NCBI GenBank assembly: GCA_014860225.1
Contig: JACZKE010000017.1
Coordinates: 16,506-80,505 of the forward strand
Length of the DNA stretch: 64,000 nucleotides
Reading direction: 5' to 3'
Origin: Desulfuromonadales bacterium
GTDB lineage: Bacteria; Desulfobacterota; Desulfuromonadia; Desulfuromonadales; BM103
Positions 26,190 to 33,553 of the stretch are shown one piece after another; position 1 is the first letter of the stretch, and the number at the start of each line of letters is the position of its first letter. The position numbers were made by a program, and so were the translations under genes. Below the pieces are notes generated by a model. That model was given only the letters and a program-made list of their open reading frames with translations. It was not told where the DNA came from and did no database searches.

Positions 26190-27221
26190 ATGAAAACACC
26201 CCTGGACACAACATCAAGAAATATTTACGAGGTAATCACAGGCGCATTCTGGGGAGGTGCGTGGCTGGTTGCTATCTGTCTACTGGTGAGCATTTACATT
26301 TTAAAATGGTGGCCCGGCGACAGGTTAATGATCGTCCGTCTGGTCAACTATACTATGCCCTGGCTTTTGATCGTTTTGTTGCCGACGTTCATATTGGCCG
26401 GCGTAACGAACCGTAGGTGGTTGTTATTGACGCTAGCCATGTCGGTGATCTACGTCGTTTTAGCCTACCTGCCACTGTTCTTACCTAAAAACAACCTCCC
26501 CGCGCAAACCTCAGGATTCAAGTTAAAGGTCATGAGTTACAATATCTGGTCGCGTAATCTGGACATGACATCGATCGCCAGGGTGATCAAAGCTGAAGAC
26601 CCTGACTTACTATTATTGCAAGAACTTCCGAACGAGAAAACTGACAATATAGCTGCACTATTGGATAATATTTTTCCGAATACCGGGGAACACTTCATTT
26701 ATGACTCAAAATCCTTGCTTGCAACTTTCAGTCGATTTCCACTGACTTCGGAACAGCTTGATAGGAAAAGATCAGTGCAAAGGCTGCTGGTACATACGCC
26801 TGCAGGTCCTGTTACAATTTTCAATGTTCATTTCTTGCGTACTGTTTTGAGGCGAGGTGATCACTGGCAACGGACTCATGGCAAGATTACAGGCTTGGTG
26901 AATAATGAAATTGCAGAAATTAGCGGGCCGGTCATTATGGGGGGGGACTTCAACATAACCGAACAGACAGAGACTTACCGGCAGATCTGCAAGTCTATGA
27001 AAAATGCTCATTCTCAAGCGGGACGTGGCTTCGGCTTCACCTTTCCATCCAGGTCGCGGAAGCTGAAAGGCATGCTTACTTTGCCACCGATGATTCGCAT
27101 CGATCATCTGTTTTACAACGACTCACTGCTCGCCTATAATGCTGCCACCCTGAGCGACTCAGGGCAATCTGACCACCTTCCCATCGTCGCTGAGTTCATC
27201 CTGCATCCGTTAAAGGATTGA
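26190..27221 (+). CDS. Membrane-anchored EEP-family hydrolase
   Basis: A 343-residue protein. Three N-terminal membrane segments (about 20-40, 54-72 and 77-97) precede an endonuclease/exonuclease/phosphatase domain. Catalytic landmarks are MSYNIWSR (N118), LLLQELP (E145), the NVHFL His, GGDFN, RIDHLFY and SDHLPIV. This is the architecture of membrane-tethered EEP proteins of unknown substrate, and the catalytic domain most likely faces the periplasm. The ribosome-binding site is weak. The 3' end overlaps the convergent amidohydrolase by 26 bases. Its domain is related to the one in the fusion at 1-1206, but the protein architectures differ. Confidence 0.85.
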   Translation: MKTPLDTTSRNIYEVITGAFWGGAWLVAICLLVSIYILKWWPGDRLMIVRLVNYTMPWLLIVLLPTFILAGVTNRRWLLLTLAMSVIYVVLAYLPLFLPKNNLPAQTSGFKLKVMSYNIWSRNLDMTSIARVIKAEDPDLLLLQELPNEKTDNIAALLDNIFPNTGEHFIYDSKSLLATFSRFPLTSEQLDRKRSVQRLLVHTPAGPVTIFNVHFLRTVLRRGDHWQRTHGKITGLVNNEIAEISGPVIMGGDFNITEQTETYRQICKSMKNAHSQAGRGFGFTFPSRSRKLKGMLTLPPMIRIDHLFYNDSLLAYNAATLSDSGQSDHLPIVAEFILHPLKD

Positions 27222-28308
27222 ACTGGAGATCATTCGCCGGCAACCTGTAAGATGCTTTGCCTTCCATGATAATCCTTTGAGGATTTGTGCTGGCAATTTT
27301 GAGAAAGCTTTCCTCCGCTCCGGCGCAGGTCTCCTCCAGCGCATGGTAGAGCGCGGCCAGACATCTCCACTGTGGAAAATAGAGTGAATCAGAACCAAAC
27401 ACAATCCGGTCGGCACTGATCTCCTTGAGCAATCGGCATAGCGTTGCATGTTGAACGGCGGACAGATCGATCATGACGTTGTCATGCCGTTCCAGAATCC
27501 GTCGCAATGTCTTGACGACCGGTTCGATTTGAACTTGTTCGTATCCATAGACTCCCGCATGGGCGATCACCACGGCAGTGTCGGTCAGGCTCCAGTCGAC
27601 CAATTCCAGACGTGCCAGTTCGCCAAAGTCGGCTGACACAGGGGTGACCACATCCGGGCTTCTGCCGCCATGTATGATGACGCTCAGCCCATTCTCATGA
27701 CAAGCAACCAGAATCTTCTCAATACGTGCTCTTCCGGAAGGAGTCTTCGGGTCAATTCCGGTGATGGCCGGATGAATTTTGATCGCTTTGATACCATATC
27801 GTTCAACGGCAGTGGCGATGACGGCCGACAGGTCGTCATAATTGACTGCGTTCGGCACTGAATAACCGAATAAAAACCTGGGATCGCCGCCGAACATCCT
27901 GGCCATCATCTCCAGTTGTGTATCTGGCGACGACCCGGGACGACTGACCGGAAGCAGCAGGACCTGATCGATCCCACTCAGGTCCATATGGTCGGTAAGC
28001 ACCTTTGTCCCGGTGTGCTTGTAGAGCTGTTGCATCGCGATGCGCAGGCATCGATGTCGAACCGTCTCGCTGATGAGCCTCCTGCAACTGGCGGGGAGAT
28101 CATCTGCCGACCGCTCTTCTGCGATCCCGGGTGGGCTGTAGCTGGCTTCCCGAGAGCTATAAACACCTTCCATGCTTGAGTTTTTCTGATAGCTCAGATC
28201 ATTGAAGACGACCTCGAAAGGATGTACATGCATATCGACCAGGGTATGGACACTTTTGATTTGCCTTATGCGTGAGAGGTAGTCCTCTGCTTGAGCTGCT
28301 CTCAACAT
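27196..28308 (-). CDS. Amidohydrolase-2 family TIM-barrel protein
   Basis: A metal-dependent TIM barrel of the Amidohydro_2 type, 370 residues from ATG 28308 (a TTG nine bases upstream is also possible). Visible metal-site blocks are HVHPF near the start, KIHPAIT, VIIHGGR, VVIAHAG and the Asp of IVFGSDSLY. Members are hydrolases or decarboxylases (such as ACMSD), so the reaction is not certain. It is the last gene of a tight six-gene operon with an adenylation domain, ACP and dehydrogenase, its start lying one base beyond the upstream stop. It may release or trim the carrier-bound product (inference). It is an unusual partner for such a trio. Confidence 0.82.
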   Translation of the reverse strand: MLRAAQAEDYLSRIRQIKSVHTLVDMHVHPFEVVFNDLSYQKNSSMEGVYSSREASYSPPGIAEERSADDLPASCRRLISETVRHRCLRIAMQQLYKHTGTKVLTDHMDLSGIDQVLLLPVSRPGSSPDTQLEMMARMFGGDPRFLFGYSVPNAVNYDDLSAVIATAVERYGIKAIKIHPAITGIDPKTPSGRARIEKILVACHENGLSVIIHGGRSPDVVTPVSADFGELARLELVDWSLTDTAVVIAHAGVYGYEQVQIEPVVKTLRRILERHDNVMIDLSAVQHATLCRLLKEISADRIVFGSDSLYFPQWRCLAALYHALEETCAGAEESFLKIASTNPQRIIMEGKASYRLPANDLQFNPLTDAG

Positions 28309-28309
28309 A

Positions 28310-29905
28310 TCATCCAACCATCATCCTGAGGGCTGCGTCACCGAGACTCTTTCGGTCGACTTTGCCGCGTTCATTCCGTGGTATACTGATGACCTTGTGC
28401 ATTTTTTTAGGCATCATGTACCCTGGTATCCGCATCTTCAATTCGGCCATGACAGTATCCGGCCGCAGATCCGATAACGATTCATAGCAGGCTACAAGTT
28501 CGTTTAATCCACTCTGTAAGTCTTCTTCAACGATAACAACAGCATCATCAACGCCATCAATCGACAACATGGCATGTTCGATCTCCCCCAGTTCGATGCG
28601 ATAACCCATGATCTTGACCTGGTTGTCCAATCTTGAGACATATTCATAATTGCCGTCGTGCCGCATCTTGACCAGATCGCCGGTACGGTAATACCGCTGG
28701 CCCCTGCCCGTCCCTGGTTTCGGCTCTATAAATACCTGGTTCGTCTTCACCGGATCGTTGAAATAGCCTTTAGCCAATCCCGCGCCGGCGATGCAGAGTT
28801 CGCCAATCTCACCTTCTCCGCCTACGCTCATGTCCTCTTTGAGCAGGAAAACTTCAGTATCCGTGCAGGGCCTGCCAATCGGTACCCGCTCCAGGGTAGA
28901 TGCCGGCACCTTCGCAAGTTCGTAATACAAGGATACCCCGGTTGCTTCGGTCGGCCCATATGCGTTGATAAAACGTTTCTCAGGGTAGGTGTTCATCCAC
29001 TGCATAAGGTATCGAGTCGGCAAAGGCTCGCCTGCGAAGAGCACAGTTTTCAAGTTCGGCATCCGCCCGGACTTGAGAACTCCTGCTCGCGCCAGGTACA
29101 TCAGTAAAGACGAGACGCCTTTCCAGACAGTAACCTTCTGTTCCTCCATGAATCTGACCAGGTTTTCCGGAAAAAGCATCATCATGTCGCTTGCGATGCA
29201 CAGGGTGCCTCCAGATCTCAGGGCAGCATGCACATCGAAAGTTGACATGTCGAAGTGAAACGGTGCGGTGCAGAGAATTCTGTCAGCCGGATTCAGCCCG
29301 AAGCAGGCAACCGCCCAGTCGACATAGGACCGGATGTTTTGATGGCTGATCATGACGCCTTTGGGATGACCGGTAGAGCCGGAGGTGTACATGATGTAAG
29401 CCAGGTCGTCAGCCGAATTATCAGCTTCCGGAGGTTTTTGGGAACAGGCCAGGATCTGTTGCCATCCAACAATGCCGGACGCGTCCGTACCGGTCGACTG
29501 CTGTCTCGGGTCCAGCACTACGACCTGAATACCGGACATCGTTAATTCTTCAAGTTTGATCTGTTTGATTGTCGATTTGTCACAGATGAAGGCGCGTGGT
29601 TGACAGTCAGCGAGAATCGACATGCGGCGCGATTCTGGTGTTCTGGGGTCAAGAGGGACATAAATCGCATCGGCTTTTAGGATGCCGAGGATCGCTGTCA
29701 GGCAATGCACGGAACGCTGCATGCAGAAGGCGACACAATCCTGCCGCGTGACTCCGGCAGCTTTCAGGCAATGGGCCAAGCGGTTAGAAAGCTCGTCGAG
29801 TTCGCCATATGTGAGACAGTCCTGCGCGTCGGTTACCGAGATCTCCCCGGGCGCGTGACGGACATGTTCATCGATACAATGCTGGACAAGTCGAGGTTTC
29901 TTCAT
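28310..29905 (-). CDS. Stand-alone adenylation domain (amino-acid or acyl-AMP ligase)
   Basis: A 531-residue NRPS-type adenylation enzyme. Core motifs are intact: A3 YTSGSTGHPKG (173-183), A5 NAYGPTE (314-320), A7 YYRTGDLV, A8 DNQVKIMGYRIELGEIE and A10 NERGKVDRKSL with the catalytic Lys. An FHFD block at 216-219 suggests an amino-acid substrate, since the Asp that usually fixes the amino group is present. Residues lining the pocket are otherwise unlike codes I can assign with confidence. It should activate an acid to its adenylate and load the ACP encoded two genes upstream. There is no condensation or thioesterase domain. The gene follows the dehydrogenase by three bases. Confidence 0.9.
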   Translation of the reverse strand: MKKPRLVQHCIDEHVRHAPGEISVTDAQDCLTYGELDELSNRLAHCLKAAGVTRQDCVAFCMQRSVHCLTAILGILKADAIYVPLDPRTPESRRMSILADCQPRAFICDKSTIKQIKLEELTMSGIQVVVLDPRQQSTGTDASGIVGWQQILACSQKPPEADNSADDLAYIMYTSGSTGHPKGVMISHQNIRSYVDWAVACFGLNPADRILCTAPFHFDMSTFDVHAALRSGGTLCIASDMMMLFPENLVRFMEEQKVTVWKGVSSLLMYLARAGVLKSGRMPNLKTVLFAGEPLPTRYLMQWMNTYPEKRFINAYGPTEATGVSLYYELAKVPASTLERVPIGRPCTDTEVFLLKEDMSVGGEGEIGELCIAGAGLAKGYFNDPVKTNQVFIEPKPGTGRGQRYYRTGDLVKMRHDGNYEYVSRLDNQVKIMGYRIELGEIEHAMLSIDGVDDAVVIVEEDLQSGLNELVACYESLSDLRPDTVMAELKMRIPGYMMPKKMHKVISIPRNERGKVDRKSLGDAALRMMVG

Positions 29906-29908
29906 TAT

Positions 29909-31054
29909 TCAAAGTCCCAGCCACCTGGAAATGATGTTGTATTGAAGTTCAGATGTTCCTGAATAGATGGTTGCAGCGACACTGTCGCGGAGATCTCTTT
30001 CTATCTCGTATTCAGTGGTGTATCCATAACCGCCATGAATCTGGACGGCATCAAGACAGGTCTGTTTGAGACACTCGCTGATGAATAATTTGCCGATTGA
30101 CGATTCAAGCGTCGCTCTTTTGCCCTGATCTTTCAAGGTGGCCGCCTTCCAACAGATCAATTTGCCGAGTTCCAGTCGCATCTTCATCTCGGCGAGTTTG
30201 TTCGAGACCGATTGGAACTTGCCGATCGACTGGCCGAAAGACTTGCGTTCTTTAGCGTAGCGGATGGAAGTCTCGAGTACCCGTTCCATAGTGCCGAGGT
30301 GAGCGGCCGGAAGGAAACTGCGCTCCCATTCCATAGATTCATTGAAAATCATTCCACCCTGCCCCTCTTTGCCCATCAGGTTGCCAGGAGGTATCGGACA
30401 AGCATCGAAGACCAGCTCACCGTTCTGCAGGGTGGTTAAGCCCATCTTTTTTATAGGATTGCATTGCTGAAAACCAGCGAATCCCTTCTCAACAAAACAG
30501 CAAGAGATCCCGCCGAGGGTTTTTTTGTCGGGATCGGTCACCGCGAAAACGATGACGACATCGGCGATCGGTCCGTTGGTGATAAACATCTTGGTGCCGT
30601 TGAGAAGGTAGCCGTCGCCGTTCCAGGTTGCCCGGGAACGCATTGACAATGCATCAGAGCCTGAATCCGGTTCGGTGATCGCCTGGGCAAAGATTTTCTT
30701 TCCACTGCAGACATCCGGTAGATACTTCTGCTTTTGCTCTTCACTGCCGAACATTCGGATCTGCATTCCGCAAAGGACCTGAGTGGCAATAGCGTGGACC
30801 AGGCCGGCATCCTTACAAGCATATCCGAGAGCGTTGAGGACAAGTGACATCGTCAGGAAATCACTTCCACCGCCACCATACTCCTCATCGAATGGCAGCC
30901 CCAGAAACTGCATTTCAGCACATTTGCGCCAGGCCTCTAAAGGGAACTCCCCGTTTTTATCGTATTCAGCCAAATCATAGTCGAGTTCATTACGGGCAAA
31001 TTTTATAACCATTTCCCGCAGATCGACTTGCTCATCGGTGAATGAGAAGTCCAT
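29909..31054 (-). CDS. Acyl-CoA dehydrogenase family flavoprotein
   Basis: A 381-residue flavoprotein with the full ACAD fold: early QAITEPDSGSDA (FAD/substrate loop) and late IYSGTSELQYNI. The common catalytic Glu of the YEGT motif is Ser here. A Glu in the EWER segment (E244) sits where isovaleryl- and long-chain-type enzymes carry their base. PltE/RedW-type prolyl-carrier dehydrogenases have the same family and layout. It would remove hydrogens from a carrier-bound substrate, passing electrons to the ETF encoded just upstream. It starts immediately after the ACP stop, and its own stop lies three bases before the adenylation gene. Confidence 0.9.
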   Translation of the reverse strand: MDFSFTDEQVDLREMVIKFARNELDYDLAEYDKNGEFPLEAWRKCAEMQFLGLPFDEEYGGGGSDFLTMSLVLNALGYACKDAGLVHAIATQVLCGMQIRMFGSEEQKQKYLPDVCSGKKIFAQAITEPDSGSDALSMRSRATWNGDGYLLNGTKMFITNGPIADVVIVFAVTDPDKKTLGGISCCFVEKGFAGFQQCNPIKKMGLTTLQNGELVFDACPIPPGNLMGKEGQGGMIFNESMEWERSFLPAAHLGTMERVLETSIRYAKERKSFGQSIGKFQSVSNKLAEMKMRLELGKLICWKAATLKDQGKRATLESSIGKLFISECLKQTCLDAVQIHGGYGYTTEYEIERDLRDSVAATIYSGTSELQYNIISRWLGL

Positions 31055-31315
31055 TCATACCCCCAGAGAGCATTCAGTCTTCTGGGCGACCAGAGCCGAA
31101 ATCCTCATAACCGATTCGAAATTTTCAGGGATCAATTCATCTCCAGCGATCTGAATGGAAAACTTCTCTTCCAGGAAACTCATTAAGGCCATGATTCCGA
31201 AAGAATCTATAATCCCTGAATCGATAAGCGGGTCAGCGTCAGCCAGAGAACCAAGTCCTTTCTCAGCAAGGAGCTCCGTCATGATAAAACTTTTGATCGT
31301 ATCTTTGATCTCCAT
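31055..31315 (-). CDS. Acyl/peptidyl carrier protein
   Basis: An 86-residue acidic carrier protein. The ATG at 31315 follows AAAAGGAGAATAAAA, so the longer frame is not used. The phosphopantetheine Ser is at 38 in DSGIIDSFGIM, the GxDS signature with Phe in place of the usual Leu. Four helices fit the ACP/PCP fold. It carries a thioester-bound substrate on its phosphopantetheine arm, loaded by the adenylation enzyme and oxidised by the dehydrogenase. It is not part of a fatty-acid cluster: its neighbours are etfA, a dehydrogenase and an adenylation domain. Confidence 0.92.
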   Translation of the reverse strand: MEIKDTIKSFIMTELLAEKGLGSLADADPLIDSGIIDSFGIMALMSFLEEKFSIQIAGDELIPENFESVMRISALVAQKTECSLGV

Positions 31316-31331
31316 TTTTATTCTCCTTTTC

Positions 31332-32339
31332 TTAGCGAGCAACGTTGATCCTTGTTGAGCCATCATCGTTAGAGTTCATCCACCTCAATGATCGCAGCTC
31401 AGCGATCAGAATCGGTACAATTTCGAAAAGATCCCCGACAAGTCCATAATCACAATAATCAAAAATTGGAGCATCCGGATCCTTATTAATTGCCACTATG
31501 ACCCTGGCATTCCGTATCCCTGCCAGGTGCTGAACGGCACCGGAGATGCCGCAGGCTATATAAAGATCAGGACTGACGACTTTACCAGTTTGACCGACTT
31601 GGCATGCATGGCTGATCCAACCCGAATCAACAGTTGCCCGGCTAGCTCCAAGAGCAGCCCCGAGCTCATCGCACAAGTCCTGCAACAGTGGCCAGTTCTC
31701 CGGACCTCCGATCCCGCGACCTCCGGAAACCACGATCTTGGCCTCTGTCAATTCCAGAGTGTCATCAGCTGTCTGGACAATAGCTCTTATATGAGTCCGC
31801 ACTGGTATCTCCGGATTCTCCAGTCGAACTATCTCCGGAATATCCTCACCTTTGCGGCTGATTTTGAACAGATTCGGCCGTAGGGTTAACATGGCGGGAT
31901 GATCGCTGACTCGCATCTCCGCAAGAACCTTACCGCCGTATATCGGCTTTGTTGCTGTCAGGCCATCATTCCAACTCAAACCGACACAATCCTGGGCCAA
32001 TTCAACATTCAGGCGTGCCGCAAGAGAGGCGAAAGATTCCTTGCCGACCGCTGTTGCCGAACCGAGGACAACATCAGGGTTCAGGCTGCGCACGAGTTCG
32101 CAGGCTATTGCCACGTAACTTTCGCTGGAGTAATGCGCCAAGCTGTCATCTTCGCAAGCAAAAATCTTTTTGAGGCCGAAACCTTTGAGCTCTTTAGATA
32201 AGCCGGGATTGCAGCGACCAATGTAGAGAGCATGAAGGTCGGTGCCTGCCACGCTCGCAATGACGCGACCTGCAGAAACCGCCTCCAGGGCTGTAGGTTT
32301 TAATCCACCGCGCTGATCAAGCAGGACCAATATGCTCAA
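31332..32339 (-). CDS. etfA: Electron transfer flavoprotein alpha subunit
   Basis: A 335-residue ETF alpha. The TTG at 32339 has GAGGAGG five bases upstream and gives the family start MSILVLLDQ. The longer open frame runs back into etfB and is not used. The C-terminal FAD-binding region is canonical: GQTGKVVSPDLYIACGISGA and AINKDPDAPIFDYCDYGLVGD. With EtfB it forms a soluble heterodimer carrying FAD and AMP that takes electrons from acyl-CoA dehydrogenases. It sits between etfB and the ACP gene, which suggests dedication to the dehydrogenase of this operon. No ETF:quinone oxidoreductase gene is in the window. Confidence 0.93.
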   Translation of the reverse strand: MSILVLLDQRGGLKPTALEAVSAGRVIASVAGTDLHALYIGRCNPGLSKELKGFGLKKIFACEDDSLAHYSSESYVAIACELVRSLNPDVVLGSATAVGKESFASLAARLNVELAQDCVGLSWNDGLTATKPIYGGKVLAEMRVSDHPAMLTLRPNLFKISRKGEDIPEIVRLENPEIPVRTHIRAIVQTADDTLELTEAKIVVSGGRGIGGPENWPLLQDLCDELGAALGASRATVDSGWISHACQVGQTGKVVSPDLYIACGISGAVQHLAGIRNARVIVAINKDPDAPIFDYCDYGLVGDLFEIVPILIAELRSLRWMNSNDDGSTRINVAR

Positions 32340-32352
32340 ACAAACCTCCTCT

Positions 32353-33126
32353 TTAAAGAATCCCCTCTGTTCTGAGTAACGGCACAAGCTTGCCAACCTG
32401 TTCGGAAGGTTCGCCAGCTATAATCATTGCTGCCCGCTTCTGCTTCTGCAGAACCATCAAGATGGTCTCCAACCCCGGTTTTAGACTGCAGTCCTGGTCC
32501 CCCATATCATCCATAATGATTTCCCGGATCTGCTTTTTTTTAGCATTCAGGATATCCATAAGCTTCGGATAACGTGGAACGTTCAAGCCCTTTTCAGTCG
32601 TGAACATGGCTGGCAGGGTTGTCTCCATCCTGTATTGACCGCCTTCCACCTGACGATCGACCATTACATTTCTATCCTTAAGTGAAAAGCTGGTGATCGA
32701 AGACACATGCGGCATATCCAGCAACTCGGCAATTCGCTCAGGAACTTGTGCAGCATCATCGTCGATAGCCTGTTTCCCGGCAAAAATGACATCTGGAGCG
32801 AGCTCCCGGATGACTGGGGCCATGATTTTTGCAACTTTGTATGCTGTCAGATGAATCGACGCAGAGGTTCTGATCCAGATCGAAGTGTCGGCTCCGACCG
32901 CCAGTGACTGTCGAATACATTTGACGGACTGCTTGTCGCCCAGGCTTACAGTGATAATTTCACCGCCAACAGACTTTTTCAACAATACGGCCTCTTCCAA
33001 TGCAAACTCGTCATAGGGGTTCATGATGTATTCGAGTTGATCCGTCAGGATGGACTTATTATCCACAGTAAGTTGCAAGAGTGATGCAGTGTCAGGGACG
33101 CTTTTTATCAGTACAACGATCTTCAT
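32353..33126 (-). CDS. etfB: Electron transfer flavoprotein beta subunit
   Basis: A 257-residue ETF beta. It starts MKIVVLIKSVPDT, as the family does, after GAGGATGGGTC. The nucleotide-binding region has AVGADTSIWIRT and GKQAIDDDAAQVPERIAELL. The DDD/AAQV variant looks like a conventional ETF and not a flavin-bifurcating one, although this cannot be settled by eye. It is the first gene of the six-gene carrier-protein operon and probably carries its promoter in the 427 bases upstream. The exopolysaccharide locus ends on the other side of that gap. Confidence 0.92.
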   Translation of the reverse strand: MKIVVLIKSVPDTASLLQLTVDNKSILTDQLEYIMNPYDEFALEEAVLLKKSVGGEIITVSLGDKQSVKCIRQSLAVGADTSIWIRTSASIHLTAYKVAKIMAPVIRELAPDVIFAGKQAIDDDAAQVPERIAELLDMPHVSSITSFSLKDRNVMVDRQVEGGQYRMETTLPAMFTTEKGLNVPRYPKLMDILNAKKKQIREIIMDDMGDQDCSLKPGLETILMVLQKQKRAAMIIAGEPSEQVGKLVPLLRTEGIL

Positions 33127-33553
33127 GACCCATCCTCACCATTGCTACCGATGAACCCATTCGAGACTGCGACCAAATGGCCGGCACGTGAACTGCAGTC
33201 AAAGAGATTTTAGAAAACTCTGTTTAAACAAGTGAGCTAAGTTCTTAAATTCTAGCATAATTGTTTAAAGCATCTGCCGATCACATCAAAAAAACAGCAC
33301 AATCAAATCATCGAAACCATTATATTTATCGTATAGAATTTTAGTTTAAGCACGTATGCAAACTTTTGTTTCAAATCTTTCAAGTGCTGCGATCACTCAC
33401 TTTTGTTATACTATTTCCATGAGGGTCTATAAGGATATTCCCGTTTGTAAATCTCAACAGGACAGCCTGTCTGGACAGTAACCTCCCTGGTAAGCAGACA
33501 ACTATTTACTCCTCATCTTTCTGCATTCATCGCCGTTATCTTCACACAGAGCA
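33127..33553. promoter_or_regulatory. Intergenic promoter region of the etfB operon
   Basis: 427 AT-rich bases upstream of etfB. On the - strand a TATAAT-like hexamer is visible near 33316-33321 (CATTATATTT on +), but I see no well-spaced -35. GACAGCCTGTC (33461-33471) is a short dyad near the stop of the upstream gene. There is no strong terminator, so read-through from the polysaccharide genes is possible. Confidence 0.4.

Noticed and set aside
28310..29905. Assigning proline as substrate from the adenylation pocket residues
   Set aside because: The pocket positions I could align by eye do not match a known proline code, so gene layout alone supports the pyrrole idea.
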